Source of the DNA: Agapanthus africanus
Taxonomy: Eukaryota; Streptophyta; Magnoliopsida; Asparagales; Amaryllidaceae
Direction: 5' to 3'
DNA: 64,000 nt
NCBI GenBank assembly: GCA_030015575.1
Contig: CM057338.1
Coordinates: 133,325,546 to 133,389,545 of the forward strand
Position numbers and translations under genes: made by a program. Positions 21,355-34,356 of this stretch are shown here, piece by piece. Position 1 is the first letter of the stretch. Every line of letters begins with the position of its first letter. Below the pieces are notes generated by a model. That model was not told where the DNA came from. It made no database searches and was given only the letters and a program-made list of their open reading frames with translations.

Positions 21355-23576
21355 TGTAAGTGTACGGCGGCGCCCCGGCCGTCAATCCGACGCCGGAATG
21401 CGGAAGCGGTGATTTACTTTAACTTTTCAAACCGGCACCACCGCGCACTATATACTCGGATCGTGCCATTAATCTAGTCCTAGGTATCTAGAGAGGGGGT
21501 AGAGAGATATACCGAGCGATCCGTGTCCTTCGGTCTTCTCGTCGTCGTCCCGATCTCCCCGCGGAATCTCCGGTCTCTACCACGTCGCCGGAAGGGCACC
21601 ACGTCGCCTGCTTCTTTTACGGGCTCGCACCTCTGGACCGAGGCAACTCAGGCACGAAGTTGGCGAGCCGATGTGCCCAAGATTTGCTGTAGAATAGTGT
21701 AGAACTCTGTCTCAATTGGGATTGTAGGGAAGTTGCCATTTTGTGGAGGGATGAAGTGAACCTTTTTGTGATGGAGGTATAGAATTTTTCTAAGCAAATA
21801 GAGATCAATTCCCCACTACAAAAAGATGGGACAGCCCCCATAAGAAGTGGCCGGCCAAAGCTTTTTCAAGAATGAGAGAGTGTAGCAAAAATGTCAAAGG
21901 GGGTGAGAAGCAATCATGCAAGCCAAAGAAAAAATGGTTATCATAATGAATCATGATCACCAAACTAAGTCCAACACTCAATCACCTACCATCTCATCAC
22001 AAAGTCAAACAATGATGGATTAATCAAGTCAATGGATGGTGCACCCATCATGAAAACCATCATGATGCAACAAAATGCAAAGACCACCCGCCACAAATGC
22101 TTATTTGCACAAATGCAAATAAGCCCTCCTCCACCAAACTTCGGCCGATGAAAGATATAAAGAAATATGGCTGAAATGGAAAACAAACTGGCAACTCCAA
22201 AAAACTGATCCCGTAATAAATTATAGGAAAACCCCGCTACTATATATACATACCCGCATTTGTATTCCGACCGAAATACAAATGCAATGAGACAAAATCT
22301 ACACTGTACTATACTAGGATCCGGCTTATACCAAAGCCGGATAGTAATATCCGTCCGATCTTGATCCATGTAATACCGCACGTATCTGATCGCACCCTGC
22401 CATATATCCATACGGCCTCTAGTACTAACCGTCCGATCCTGATCCGTGCAATACCGCACGTATCTGATCGAACCCTGCCATATTTCCATACGGCCTCTAC
22501 AGCGTTTCGCCCGAAACTTGAGTAACTGAATGTGGTGGACTCTAAAGACTCGTTAATACTATGGCTGTGGATTTAACCACTAGCACGTCAGAGGTATTAG
22601 CCATACGTGACGGGCCACCAGCTATTGACCAAAAGGGACGTCGATGAGCGAACTCATCCTGACACCCTACTGAGCCTGTCAGTGACAATATCCGTACAGT
22701 CCGGTCCGTTCGTCTATGAGCATCGCATGGCGGGCCTAGGGGGTTGGTAAAAGTCAGACCCCCAAAAGCGGTACAAGTCGTGTCGGAGTGTAGCCCAGAA
22801 CACCCTGAGATACTACTGTAATACCTACCAGTAAATATCCTGCCTTGGCCAAGGACTTCGTGTAATGGCTCTCCTAGACACAGCGCGACCTCACCCCCAA
22901 TACCGAGAGAGACGAACCCCTGAAGATCCGCTCACTGCCTCTATGTGGCTCGGGACTGTACCCAACTAAAACCTATTTGCACGTCTACTTTGAGCGTGGT
23001 AGGGTAGTAATCAAAGCACAGTGGGGACGCACACGAGACAAATGACGATCCTCAGGTCGATGAACTAACCTGTACACATGTCACCAGGGAACTGCTATCT
23101 GACGTCAGGTATAAGACCAACTAGCATGTTCCCGGCGAGTCCTGTCCGGTGTACTCATAACCAAATGAGCACCTGTATACATCTTAGGTGAACCAACTGA
23201 CACCAGTGGCTTGTGAGACCGGCCACCGCCCCTCGTCGGGGTCTCGACTGTATACACTAGTCTACTCTGGAGTTTCGATGCCCTGTCTCGAAACTCCCAC
23301 GACTAGGGACCTTTTAAGGATGTGCTTATAGACTACCAGCTCCCACGTATATGATCGCCCTCATACTGCTGGCAGTCAAGCATAAATTCTAGGGGCTCTA
23401 TCAACGTGCAATAGTGACCTGTAAGGTCACCTAAAGAAGTACACGATGATAAAGGTAAACCAGATAGCATACTATCATCTTGAGTAAGACTGTCCTACCG
23501 GGATAGGTCCTCCCTCAATCATTGCAATCACGTGCCTGTGATCCAATAATTGACTCTGAGGGCACTATCTCCAACA
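21355..23576 (-). repeat. 3' LTR of NA2
   Basis: TGTAAGTGTA...ATCTCCAACA on the plus strand. It matches 39965-42185 throughout and the NA1 LTRs over much of their length. The minus-strand ORF at 21986-22489 recurs with changes in the other LTR at 40595-41119 and only reads through LTR sequence; I do not call it a gene. Confidence 0.9.
22351..22499. repeat. 78-bp tandem duplication in NA2 3' LTR
   Basis: Two adjacent units starting CCGTCCGATC at 22351 and CGTCCGATCC near 22430, period 78 bp. Each carries a small foldback (GTGC...GCAC) around 'ataccgcacgta'. The same duplication is in the other LTR (40960 and 41038), so it predates insertion. Confidence 0.85.
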
Positions 23577-23587
23577 ATCTCCCACTT
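23577..23587 (-). other. Polypurine tract of NA2
   Basis: The plus strand reads ATCTCCCACTT; the sense strand AAGTGGGAGAT adjoins the 3' LTR, as in the other copia elements. Confidence 0.9.
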
Positions 23588-23701
23588 GCACTCAAGGCTA
23601 ATTATTGCGATGTCGCATACTCACAGCCCATGTGAAACCGAACACCCAACTCCTCTACTAATCAGTTTCACAAAGCCTGTTTACGAAACTATTGTGTTCG
23701 A
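23588..23701 (-). pseudogene. 3' tip of NA2 fossil pol
   Basis: About 115 bp between the polypurine tract and the C2a insertion. It aligns in reverse with 10345-10450 of NA1 ('ctcctctactaatcagtttcacaaag') and continues on the far side of C2a at 34357. NA1 therefore serves as the near-empty site that confirms the C2a insertion point. Confidence 0.8.
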
Positions 23702-23706
23702 GGAAT
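23702..23706. repeat. Target-site duplication of C2a, left copy
   Basis: GGAAT; the right copy at 34352-34356 is AGAAT (4 of 5). The homologous uninterrupted site in NA1 reads (reverse strand) TTCGAGAAATAGCC, showing that one copy of this pentamer is native. Confidence 0.8.
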
Positions 23707-25805
23707 TGAAAGGTTTGCCTAGCACCCTATGTATAGTTTTGAAGCATCACATGTCACAAAGTTTAAATTTTTATGGTGCTAAGCAAGCATACAAAGGAAT
23801 CGATCCTAGAAAATTAGGGTTTCGAAAGTTAAAGCCAATAAAAACTAGGGTTTCGAGACTACAACCTTTATAGCTCCCTTTCGCTAGACTCTTTGGCCTC
23901 TTGGGTGTTGGAAGAAGGTCCACTTGAAGTCTTCTCGCGTCCACGACGATCCACCCGGAGTTCCTCGTCCAAGCTCGCAACTTCGATTATCAAGATGAGA
24001 AACGAAGAGAACACTCTAAACAAGTTGGCTAAACTTGTGTAGAATGATGTTGTGGTTATGATTCTCACTTCAAAAACCTTTCTTGATGTGTGTTTTACTC
24101 ACTAGAAAAAACTAGAGAGCAAAAGGAAGAAGGAGGAGGAAGATGATGGCTTTTATTTTAACAAGAGTAGAAAAAATGATAACTCTCTTGAAGGAAAAAG
24201 AAAATATATGTATATATATTTTTTAATCCTCATCTCAAACCATGGTTAGATGATGGAGACATTATTTAACTTGAGTTTAAAACACAAAGAGAAGGATAAC
24301 TCATGGTTAGAAGTAGGTGAGCATGGTTAGGTTTAAAGAAGAATGTAGAAGCAAGCAAGAATTATCCTTTTCTTTTCTATTTTGTTTTAAACATAAAATC
24401 AAATAATAATCCATCCATTTATCCATGGTGTGAGTCTTATATTTCCACCGTTTCCATGTGTAAACAACCATGATAGATGGTGTATGTATGTATGTATGCA
24501 CATCCATATGTGCATGAAACTAGTAAGATAGAAAGAAAAACATGCATGCATGCATACACCCATCACATACAAGAAAAAAGTTTTTAAGTGAAAAAACTAA
24601 TGGTTAAATGATAAATCAACACTTGATTTATCAATCCAGCCATATCACATATGACCCTACCAAAAGCAAGCCGCCCGATCAATGTACGGTATCATATACG
24701 CGCATTTTAATCGGGTCCATGCGCATATCGCATACGCGCACCACAACGTTTCGCCTGGACTAGGTAACTCCTGTGTGGGACTCTAAGACTCGTCAATACG
24801 CCGGCAGAGGGTGATAATCATATCAAGCACCCCCAAGCCGCAAGCGGTCAGCTAAACGTAACGGCCACCCGGGTATTAAGCGATCAGAAGAAAACAAGCG
24901 AACCTGCTACAACTCCCGTCGAGCCAACCGGCAACACTACCGTACAGTCCGGTCTCTTCGTCAGATATGCTGCATATCGAGCCTAAGGATAGTCACGTCG
25001 ACCCCAATAACTCAATAAGTCGTGCCGGTGAATGGTCTATAACAGATCGAGAAACTACTGATAACACTTATCAGCAAATCTCAGTAGCCCTGGCCAGGGA
25101 CTTACTGATATAACCAGTCGGGCACAGCACAGCATCAACTCCAAATACCGGGAGAGACGAAACCCCTCCTATCGCTCATTGCCTTCGTGTGTCTCGAGAC
25201 TGTACCCAACGGCCACCTGTTTGCACGACTCGGTAGAGCCGTGGTAGGGTGGCAATCAAAGTACAGTGGGAGAACACACAAGACTCTATGACGATCTCGG
25301 GTCTACAGACTAACCTGTACCAGTTTCATCTGAGAACTGCTATCCGACGATAGATATAATTCCATATAGGAGTTCTCGGTGGGTCCGTCCAGTGTACCCA
25401 GTCACCACTGAGCACCCGTATATGATCTTGATGTCAAATATCGATGAATGTGGGAACATTCATCGCCCATCGTATGGGTCTAGTATCATATACGCTAGTC
25501 TACTCTGGTATATCAATGCCCCGTCTCGATATACCTACGACTAGGGACTTTCCAGGATATGCTTATAGACTACAGATGTCCCACTAGTATGATCTCCATC
25601 ATAATCAGAGTAGTCAAGCCGATATCCTCAGGGCTTTATCAGCATGTATGAATGAATAAAAGCATGATCAAATCAACATGTCAGATAAAGAAGAACCAGA
25701 TAGCATACTATCATGTCGAGCAAGAATGCATACTGAATATATATATACATGTATAGATACATCCACTAACATATAATGGCCTCTAGGGCATACATATATC
25801 CAGCA
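23707..25805 (-). repeat. 3' LTR of C2a
   Basis: TGAAAGGTTT...ATATCCAGCA on the plus strand. It carries GTAT and GCAT microsatellites near 24482 and 24543 and a foldback GCGCATAT-CGC-ATACGCGC at 24721-24739. The terminal AGCA differs from AACA in the other LTR. No gene. Confidence 0.92.
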
Positions 25806-25816
25806 ATCTCCCACTT
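25806..25816 (-). other. Polypurine tract of C2a
   Basis: ATCTCCCACTT on the plus strand; sense AAGTGGGAGAT adjoining the 3' LTR. Confidence 0.9.
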
Positions 25817-25819
25817 GCA

Positions 25820-27247
25820 CTAAGGCCAGTTATTGGCGTATCTCATACCCAACATCTCAAAAAGTCGCTCATGCTGCGGCTGAGGGAGGGCCTTGGTGAA
25901 TGGATCCGCGGCGTTATTCTTTGTGTCTACCCTCCTAATCTCGATCTCGCGGCGATCTACAATCTCCTGGATCAAATGAAAACGCCTCAGGATGTGTCTG
26001 GACCGCTGATGGGATCTGGGCTCCTTGGCTAACGCCATAGCCCCATTATTGTCACAATACAAAGGTATTGGATCAATAATGGTTGGAACTACTCCTAGCT
26101 CCGAGATGAACTTCTTCATCCAGACGGCTTCCTTGACGGCATCATTTACAGCAATGTACTCAGCTTCCATCGTAGAGTCTGCAATGGTATCTTGTTTGGA
26201 ACTCTTCCAACTCACCACCCCTCCATTGAGGGTAAATACAAACCCAGAGATAGATTTGCTGTCGTCCTTATCGCTCTGGAAGCTCGAATCGGTAAAGGCC
26301 TCCATTTGGAGATCTCCATTACCATACACCAAGAACAATTCTTTAGTCCTTCGTAAGTACTTAAGAATGTTCTTCACAGCTGTCCAGTGATTCTCCCCTG
26401 GGTTGGATTGATACCTGCTTACAACACTAAGTGCATAAGCTACATCTGGGCGTGTACATAACATCGCATACATTATAGATCCTACTGCCGAAGCATAGGG
26501 TATAACACTCATGTGAGCTCTCTCTTCATCGGTCTTTGGATAAGAATCCTTGGAGAGAGTGACCCCATGGCAAGCGGGTAAGGCACCCCGCTTGGAGTCT
26601 TCCATACTAAACCTTTTTAGGATGGTGTCAATGTACCTGGTTTGGGACAATCCCAATAATCTTTTGGATCTATCCCTATAGATCCTTATGCCCAGAATGT
26701 ATGTGGCATCACTCAGGTCCTTCATGGAGAACCTCAGTGATAAGAAAGATTTGACTGACTGTAGCATATGAATATCATTTCCTATCAGAAGAATGTCGTC
26801 CACGTACAATACGAGGAATGTGACAGCTCTCCCTACAGCCTTCTTATAAACACAAGGTTCATCTGGATTTTTGATGAAATCAAACTCTTTGATGACATCA
26901 TCGAAACAGATGTTCCAACTCCGTGATGCCTGCTTTAACCCATATATGGATTTAAGCAATTTACATGCTTTCCCGCTGCTCCCACTGTCAATGAAGCCCT
27001 CTGGCTGATCCATATAAACGCATTCTTCTAAATTTCCATTTAGAAATGCGGTTTTAACGTCCATCTGCCAGATTTCATAGTCGTAGTGAGCAGCAATAGC
27101 AAGTAGGATCCGAATGGATTTAAGCATGGCTACGGGAGAAAAATTCTCGTCATAGTCCAAACCTGGTCTTTGACGAAAACCCTTCGCCACAAGTCTTGCC
27201 TTATAGGTCTCCACCTGCCCATCTACACCAATCTTTCTTTTAAAGAT
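25820..27247 (-). pseudogene. C2a reverse transcriptase and RNase H segment
   Basis: A 464-residue open stretch, the best-preserved part of C2a. The RT domain copies RNA to DNA: KARLVAKGF near the start, DVKTAFLNG with the first catalytic Asp, YGLKQASRSW, and LVLYVDDILL with the YVDD box. RNase H follows, with FTDSSFQSD, DSTMEAEY and YCDNNGA, and the pol end DTKNNAADPFTKALPQ. The frame is continuous with the upstream piece except for TAG at 27248-27250, where C2b has a Trp codon. The stop of pol lies 14 bases before the 3' LTR. Confidence 0.93.
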
Positions 27248-27898
27248 CTATTTGCAGCCCACAGGTTTTACCCGAGGGGGTACAACGTCCAAAGTCCATA
27301 CTTTGTTGGTGTACATAGACTCCATTTCGGATCTCATGGCATCCAGCCACTTCACAGAGTCTCTACTCGTGATAGCGTGCTGAAAACTGGTAGGATCATC
27401 ATCATCCATGATGCAGTCTTCTCCGTCACCATCAATAAGGAAACCATAGTACCTCTCCGGTGGGCGAGAAGTCCTACCAGACCTACGGAGTGGCCGAGGT
27501 TTCTCAGTTTCTGTTGCAACAGCCGGTTCAACCAAATCATCATTTGTAGTTTGTGTCTCCAGAACCTCTTCTAGATCCACCACCTTGCCATCATCTTTAT
27601 CTGTGAAAAACTCTTTTTCCAAGAATGTGGCATACTGAGAAACAAACATTTTTTGTTCCTCTTTGTGGTAGAACAGATATCCATAAGAATTCTTTGGATA
27701 TCCCACAAAGTTACACATGACTGACCGTGTCTTGAGTTTGTCCGGATTCTGCTTTTTAACATAGGCCGGGCAACCCCAAATCTTAATTCTGTTAAGAGAT
27801 GGTCTCTTCCCATGCCATATCTCATATAGCATGGTAGACACGGTTTTGGTTGGAACCCTGTTTAGCAGAAACGCTGCAGTCTCCAATGCATGCCCCAA
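27248..27898 (-). pseudogene. C2a integrase C-terminal part to RT start
   Basis: Open stretch of 216 codons containing the integrase GKRP...IKIWGCPAYV and FVGYP signatures, the acidic linker and 'LRRSGRTSRPPERYYGF', then the RT N-terminal flank. It ends at TAG 27248-27250, a Trp codon position in C2b. On its 5' side a one-base deletion near 27905 puts it out of frame with the integrase core. It aligns without gaps to residues 1-205 of the 49371-51416 piece of C2b. Confidence 0.9.
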
Positions 27899-28448
27899 AA
27901 CGAGACTGGTAACTCAGCGTCACTCATCATGGACCGGACCATATCTAATAGGGTCCTATTTCGTCGTTCTGACACACCGTTGTGCTGTGGTGTGTAAGGA
28001 GGAGTGAGCTGAGAGAGAATCCCATTCTCTTTTAGGAAGTTTGCAAATTCTGTACTGAGATACTCACCACCTCGATCTGATCGAAGCATCTTGATACTCA
28101 AGCCGGTTTGTTTTTCTACTTCTTATTTATATTCAATGAATTTCTCGAAAGCTTTGGACTTGTGCTTTAATAAAAATACATGACCGAATCTTGAGAAATC
28201 GTCAGTGAATGTAATGAAGTATGAAAAACCGCCTCTAGCCGGTGTAGACATTGGCCCACATACATCATATGTATGAGGCCTAGGAGCTGAGTAGCTCTTT
28301 CTCCGTGTCCGGTAAACGAAGTTTTGGTCATTTTACCCTTGATACAAGACTGGCAAGTCTCATAAGATTTATATTCAAAAGAGTTTAAATATCCATCTTT
28401 GTGTAACTTGTTTAGTCTTGTTTCGTTAATATGACCAAGTCTACAGTG
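27862..28448 (-). pseudogene. C2a integrase core, multiply broken
   Basis: Contains the zinc-binding HCRLGH...CQSC motif right after the gag-protease stop, and the DDE core: a disrupted first-Asp region near 28265, then LRSDRGGEY (second Asp) and GVSERRNRTLL (Glu) in 27862-28101. Breaks: TGA at 28449-28451 in place of a Trp; a frameshift near 28265 where bases of the HSDVCG region are lost; an in-frame TAA near 28126; and the 27905 deletion. Integration activity would be absent. Confidence 0.85.
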
Positions 28449-29744
28449 TCAAAGAAAAGCTTCATTTAATTCTGAAAGTTTTCTTTTATTAGTATGTTGT
28501 ATACTGAAAACTGTGTGTTGATTTAGGACATATATTCCGTTATTAAGCATACCATACCCAACCAACATTTGATTCAGGTGAATGTTCATAACATTGTTCT
28601 GCAATACAAAATTATATCCTTCATTGTCTAACAAAGAAACGGATATTATATTACAAAGCATACTTGGTAAAAAATAACATGGATTCAAAACCAAAATACA
28701 TCCAGATGGCAACCCCAAGTGATACTCTCCCACTGCGACTGTATGTACATTGGAACCATTTCCAACGCGGAGAATATGGTCACCTGTCTTCAAAACTTTG
28801 CTATTTCTCAGCCCCTGCATAGAATTGCAAATGTGAGAACCTGAACCGGTATCCAATATCCAGGAAGCAGAGTTTATTGAAAAACAGTTTTCTGTCACAA
28901 ACGCACCTGAAGCAGAAGCATCACCATGCTTCTTCTTGAGACTCAAGTACTCCATGCAGTTGCGCTTCCAATGTCCTGTCTTGTGGCAATGAAAACATTC
29001 GCCCTTCCCCGAGTCTCCAGCCTTGGACTTTTCCTTTCCCTTCACCTTTTTAACTCCCCCTTTAGGATTGTTGGGCTTCTTCTTTTTCTTTCCCTTTGCC
29101 TTAGCTTTCGGGCGAGAAGAAGAAGATTGTCCAACTGTCATAACGGGAGTTCTTGCTGACTTCATAGTGCTCTCTGCACTCCTTAACATGTTAAGGAGTT
29201 CAGGGAGTTCCTTCTCCATGCCATGCATGTTGAAGTTCACTATGAACTGAGCAAAGGTGGAGGGAAGGGACTGCAGAATAATATCTATATATTGTTCATT
29301 GTCCATCGCCCATCCAAGGTCCTCAAGCTCTTCTATAAGAGCTATCATCTTCAGAACATGGTCTCCTACTGGTGTGCCAGGGGCCATTCGCATCTGAAAC
29401 AATTTCTTTGATACTTCGTATCGTAATACGCGGGATTGCTCTCTATACAACTCCTTTGTATGGAGTAATATACCGTGAATGTCCATATCCTCGTGTTGCT
29501 TTTGATGTGTGTTATCCATCGATGCAAGCGCGAGGCATTTTGCTATGGCACAGTCAGCGTCCCATGTCTTGCGGACTTCAATGTCCGCAACTGAGTATTT
29601 TGGACCTGGGACGGGCGGGGCTGAAGCCGTGAGGACATATGATACTTTATCATAAGTCAAGGCTATTTTTAGATTCCTCAGCCAGTCTTTATAATTGGTC
29701 TCATTCAGTTTGTTTTTATCTAGTAGAAGCTTGAGTCCAGTCAT
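28449..29744 (-). pseudogene. C2a Gag-protease segment
   Basis: A 431-residue ORF starting at an ATG after the leader. Residues 1-200 are a copia Gag (MTGLKLLLDKNKLNETNYKD at the start), which forms the particle. Residues 207-245 are Lys-rich. A CX2CX4HX4C zinc knuckle (C250, C253, H258, C263) binds RNA. The protease active site DTGSGSH begins at D298. The ORF ends at TGA 28449-28451, where the C2b protein has Trp before HCRLGH, so this is a premature stop separating protease from integrase. Gag itself looks intact and could have been made. Confidence 0.9.
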
Positions 29745-32232
29745 GGGTATCTGCCATTAAGAGAGAGAAAAGAATACACTCAGCGAAAGCTCTAGATCAG
29801 ATTGGTTATTATCTTGTCTAATCGATGTTTCCCACTGCTTTTATCGAGTTTTTCTTTCAACCCTTAAAAAGAAAAACTAGCCAAGATTAATTACAATCTA
29901 CAACTTCGCTAACCGTTAAGCCAGGCCAGTTTCGGTACTTGAGGGAGGTTCCCTGTGCTTTCGCACGAACCTAATTAGAGTAAACCTCGTTTTCCCCAGA
30001 GGCGGAGCCCCGTTAACACCTTTCTAGACACCTAATGAGTTAGCTAATTATAAACTGTAAAACTCTTCTAGGAGCAACTATTGCCCACAGTGGGATCGGG
30101 ATCCAACCATCACATGGAAGGTATGCAATCTCATTGCAAATTTCAACTATTGAAATTCCCGATGTGGTTTTTACCCCTAGTACTTATGACCTTAACTAAG
30201 GTCAACAAATCATAAGTACCAGTCAAGTTCTACCCATCATTTCTTGATTAATTAGACTCACTCATATGACCCTTAACTAAGGTCAACAAAGTCATAAGAA
30301 TGTCCTAATTAATCTGCATCATATGCAATGTAGGAAGACATCACTTAGCTACCGTACACTACGCCTTAACTATAGTCAACAAACGTAGCACGAATACTAA
30401 GTACTCTACTTCCTAAAATGACGGAGGGTTGCGGATGATTTTTAAGAAAATCTTTAACGCTTTGAACTTGATATCGTTGTAGAATCAAATGGTTTTCAAA
30501 AGGAGTGGCTTAAGCTCCGCAGTTTTGAAATATAGCCTTTTTCATAAATAGCCGAGTGGTTTTTAAATCCGATTCTACAACATCTTTTTAGGTTTATTTT
30601 CTTTACATTAATCACATTAATGTAATCCCATTATTTAAGTCCTTAAGCCAATCACAGAAAAGAAACAAAAATAACACGTACGCTTATGCCATCCGCATTC
30701 GCCGCAATGTTCCGTTATGCACCGTTAGGTTACTTAACTAACGGCATACCGGGACGGGACTAGCGCGGGTGTAAAACATAAGCAACGTCTACTATATATC
30801 ATCTATATAATATGTCATTCGTCTCAGATATCACAGAACACAGGCAGCAGAAATATAGATATAAAGTGGGATATACTAGGACGTCCGTATTTAATATTTA
30901 GCCAGAATAGAAAATACGGATTCCACAGTCGCGATGAATAGCCAAGCCCACACCCTGGACCCCTACGAGAGCGGCAAGTGACCCTACCAATTCTGGAGTT
31001 TAGGAGACCCGGTCTCGAATCCTCGAGATGGCCTCCCACTGAACCCCAGAACCCGGTCACCTGTGCTCCCCTCCTTGGGTCCATCCTAATGCGGAAAAGT
31101 AAATAATATACAACACTGGTGGCAGCAACCTCAACCCGGAAGTGCCCCAAATAAAAGAATATTACATTACATTTGAATTTACATGAATGAAAATATAAAA
31201 CTCTCATCTCGCATAAACCCCCCCCCCCCGGGCTATTTAATCACGACAATCCTACACATCATATCTCAGCAACACAAAATATCTCATATCATCAACGTAA
31301 GTAAGTATGCATACCCCAATTGTCGTTGATGTATAGCAACGAAACTGGCGATATCGAACATACTACACTTACGGTCACAGAAAAAAAAGTATAAAACTAC
31401 AATATTTGGAATCCACATTCTCTTTAGACATCATAAATGCGAAATATCACATATTTCGTATTTCATGCCCAAACTATATGAATTCCACATATTGTATCAC
31501 ATTCCAGATAAACAGACAGTATTAAAGTTTTCGAACGAACGATCAAGTACCCAAGATTCACTAAAGCTCAACACTTGAGCAGGGTTCAAAAATCCGGAGT
31601 GTGACACAGTAGTAGCGGTCCAGCCGTAGAAGGGTCAAACCAACGCCTCACATGTGGCACGCCGTACTGCCCCAAACCCTAAGGTTCAAAGGGCAGTTCA
31701 AGACGGTCACATAATCGAGTTAAGGTTTGTTGTCTTCTAGAGGGTCCACCACAAAAAGACTTGCATGTATCTCCAAAGTATTTAAACCCCGTGAATAGTG
31801 AGCAAATGATACTCGTTCAAACACTTCAATACTTTCTAATTTACCCGGAAAAGCAACGAAATGAAAATTCCTATCGAATCTACGCGTCCAAAACCATCTC
31901 CAGAAAATACAGTACTATATTCAGATTAAACATACCTAAAACACTGTACAAGCAGTATTATGAATTACAGTGGAAAAATGAAGAAATGAACTCTCTGTAC
32001 GGCCGCGGAATCGCGGCCTAAGCCAGGAATTGCCGCGGTTCCGCGGCCATATGTACGGATCATTGGTTCATTTTTCACAGTTTTTCATATAATTTCCTGC
32101 TCTATTTTTTAAGTATTTTTAATTCTGAAAAATGTCAGATTTTAAAATTTGTCCAGAGAGGGTCTAAAAAAGTCGTATTTTTGTCCGATCGGGATTTTTA
32201 CTTCGTAGAAGTGTCGCCTAATGTTCTAGGTC
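29745..32232 (-). other. C2a untranslated leader (no gene)
   Basis: A 2.5-kb leader. It holds the paired-palindrome module (32001-32048), the conserved CGTTAG...CTAACG-armed block (30723-30743 on the plus strand, reversed), a run of 12 C at 31218-31229, and repeated 'atgaccttaactaaggtcaac' pieces near 30187 and 30268. It lacks the 138-bp-offset GCCGAGATCCC pair present in C2b and NA elements. Its gag-proximal end ('gagagagaaaagaa') matches the other leaders. Confidence 0.7.
32001..32048. repeat. Paired-palindrome module in C2a leader
   Basis: Arms GGCCGCGGAATCGCGGCC (32001-32018) and TGCCGCGGTTCCGCGGCC (32031-32048), offset 30 bp (the only case not 31). The arms pair with each other at 16 of 18 positions. 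It lies 184 nt from the primer-binding site. Confidence 0.9.
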
Positions 32233-32245
32233 GGCTCTGATACCA
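32233..32245 (-). other. Primer-binding site of C2a (initiator tRNA-Met)
   Basis: The plus strand reads GGCTCTGATACCA; the complement TGGTATCAGAGCC is the copia initiator-Met site, one base from the LTR. Confidence 0.92.
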
Positions 32246-32246
32246 A

Positions 32247-34351
32247 TGAAAGGTTTGCCTAGCACCCTATGTATAGTTTTGAAGCATCACATGTCACAAA
32301 GTTTAAATTTTTATGGTGCTAAGCAAGCATACAAAGGAATCGATTCTAGAAAATTAGGGTTTCGAAAGTTAAAGCCAATAAAAACTAGGGTTTCGAGACT
32401 ACAACCTTTGTAGCTCCCTTTCGCTAGACTCTTTGGCCTCTTGGGTGTTGGAAGAAGGTCCTCTTGAAGTCTTCTCGCATCCACGACGATCCACCCGGAG
32501 TTCCTCGTCCAAGCTCGCAACTTCGATTATCAAGATGAGAAACGAAGAGAACACTCTAAACAAGTTGGCTAAACTTGTGTAGAATGGTGTTGTGGTTATG
32601 ATTCTCACTTCAAAAACCTTTCTTGATGTGTGTTTTACTCACTAAAAAAAACTAGAGAGCAAAAGGAAGAAGGAGGAGGAAGATGATGGCTTTTGTTTTA
32701 ACAAGAGTAGAAAAAATGATAACTCTCTTGAAGGAAAAAGAAAATATATGTATATATATTTTTTAATCCTCATCTCAAACCATGGTTAGATGATGGAGAC
32801 ATTATTTAACTTGAGTTTAAAACACAAAGAGAAGGATAACTCATGGTTAGAAGTAGGTGAGCATGGTTAGGTTTAAAGAAGAATGTAGAAGCAAGCAAGA
32901 ATTATCCTTTTCTTTTCTATTTTGTTTTAAACATAAAATCAAATAATAATCCATCCATTTATCCATGGTGTGAGTCTTATATTGCCACCATATCCATGTG
33001 TAAACAACCATGATAGATGGTGTATGTATGTATGTATGTATGCACATCCATATGTGCATGAAACTAGTAAGATAGAAAGAAAAACATGCATGCATGCATA
33101 CACCCATCACATACAAGAAAAAAGGTTTTAAGTGAGAAAACTAATGGTTAAATGATAAATCAACACTTGATTTATCAATCCGGCCATATCACATATGACC
33201 CTACCAAAAGCAAGCCGCCCGATCAATGAACGGTATCATATACGCGCATTTTAATCGGGTCCATGCGCATATCGCATACGCGCACCACAACGTTTCGCCT
33301 GGACTAGGTAACTCCTGTATGGGACTCTAAGACTCGTCAATACGCCGGAAGAGGGTGATGATCATATCAAGCACCCCCAAGCCGCAAGCGGTCAGCTAAA
33401 CGTAACGGCCACCCGGGTATTGAGCGATCAGAAGAAAACAAGTGAATCTGCTACAACTCCCGTCAAGCCAACCGGCAACACTACCGTACAGTCCGGTCTC
33501 TTCGTCAGATATGCTGCATATCGAACCTAGGGATGGTCACGTCGACCCCACTAACTCAATAAGTCGTGCCGGTGAATGGTCTATAACAGATCGAGAAACT
33601 ACTGATAACACTTATCAGCAAATCTCAGCAGCCCTAGCCAGGGACTTACTGATATAACCAGTCGGGCACAGCACAGCATCAACTCCCAATACCGGGAGAG
33701 ACGAAACCCCTCCTATCGCTCATTGCCTTCGTGTGTCTCGGGATTGTACCCAACGGCCACCTGTTTGCACGACTCGGTAGAGCCGTGGTAGGGTGGCAAT
33801 CAAAGTACAGTGGGAGAACACATAAGACTCTATGACGATCTCGGGTCTACAGACTAACCTGTACCAGTGTCACCTGAGAACTGCTATCCGACGATAGCTA
33901 TAATTCCATATAGGAGTTCTCGGTGAGTCCGTCCAGTGTACCCAGTCACCACTGAGCACCCGTATATGATCTTGATGTCAAACATCGATGAATGTGGGAA
34001 TATTCATCGCCCATCGTATGGGTCTAGTATTATATACGCTAGTCTACTCTGGTATATCAATGCCCCGTCTCGATATACCTACGACTAGGGACTTTCCAGG
34101 ATATGCTTATAGACTACAGATGTCCCACTAGTATGATCTCCATCATAATCAGAGTAGTCAAGCCGATATCCTCAGGGCTTTATCAGCATGTATGAATGAA
34201 TAAAAGCATGATCAAATCAACATGTCAGATAAAGAAGAACCAGATAGCATACTATCATGTCGAGCAAGAATGCATACTGAATATATATATATACATGTAT
34301 TGATACATCCACTATCATATAATGGCCTCTAGGGCATACATATATCCAACA
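32247..34351 (-). repeat. 5' LTR of C2a
   Basis: TGAAAGGTTT...ATATCCAACA on the plus strand, 2105 bp, about 98% identical by eye to 23707-25805. The GTAT run near 33022 is one unit longer. No gene. Confidence 0.92.
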
Positions 34352-34356
34352 AGAAT
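34352..34356. repeat. Target-site duplication of C2a, right copy
   Basis: AGAAT, against GGAAT at 23702-23706: one substitution. Confidence 0.75.

Larger units (their letters stand above)
23707..34351 (-). mobile_element. C2a: autonomous-type Ty1/copia retrotransposon, inactivated, nested in NA2
   Basis: A 10.6-kb minus-strand element with LTRs of 2099 and 2105 bp, initiator-Met primer-binding site, leader, gag, protease, integrase, RT and RNase H in copia order, and a polypurine tract. Coding is broken by three stops and two frameshifts. About 41 LTR differences are visible by eye (~2%), including a 4-bp change in a GTAT microsatellite. It shares family with C2b but differs in leader content. 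Confidence 0.95.

Noticed and set aside
21986-22489. A 167-codon minus-strand ORF, with a 174-codon counterpart at 40595-41119
   Set aside because: Both lie inside NA2 LTRs, are similar only because LTRs are duplicates, cross the 78-bp tandem duplication and show no domain.
31218-31229. Run of 12 C as a functional site
   Set aside because: A simple homopolymer inside a non-coding leader; its length is also prone to sequencing error.
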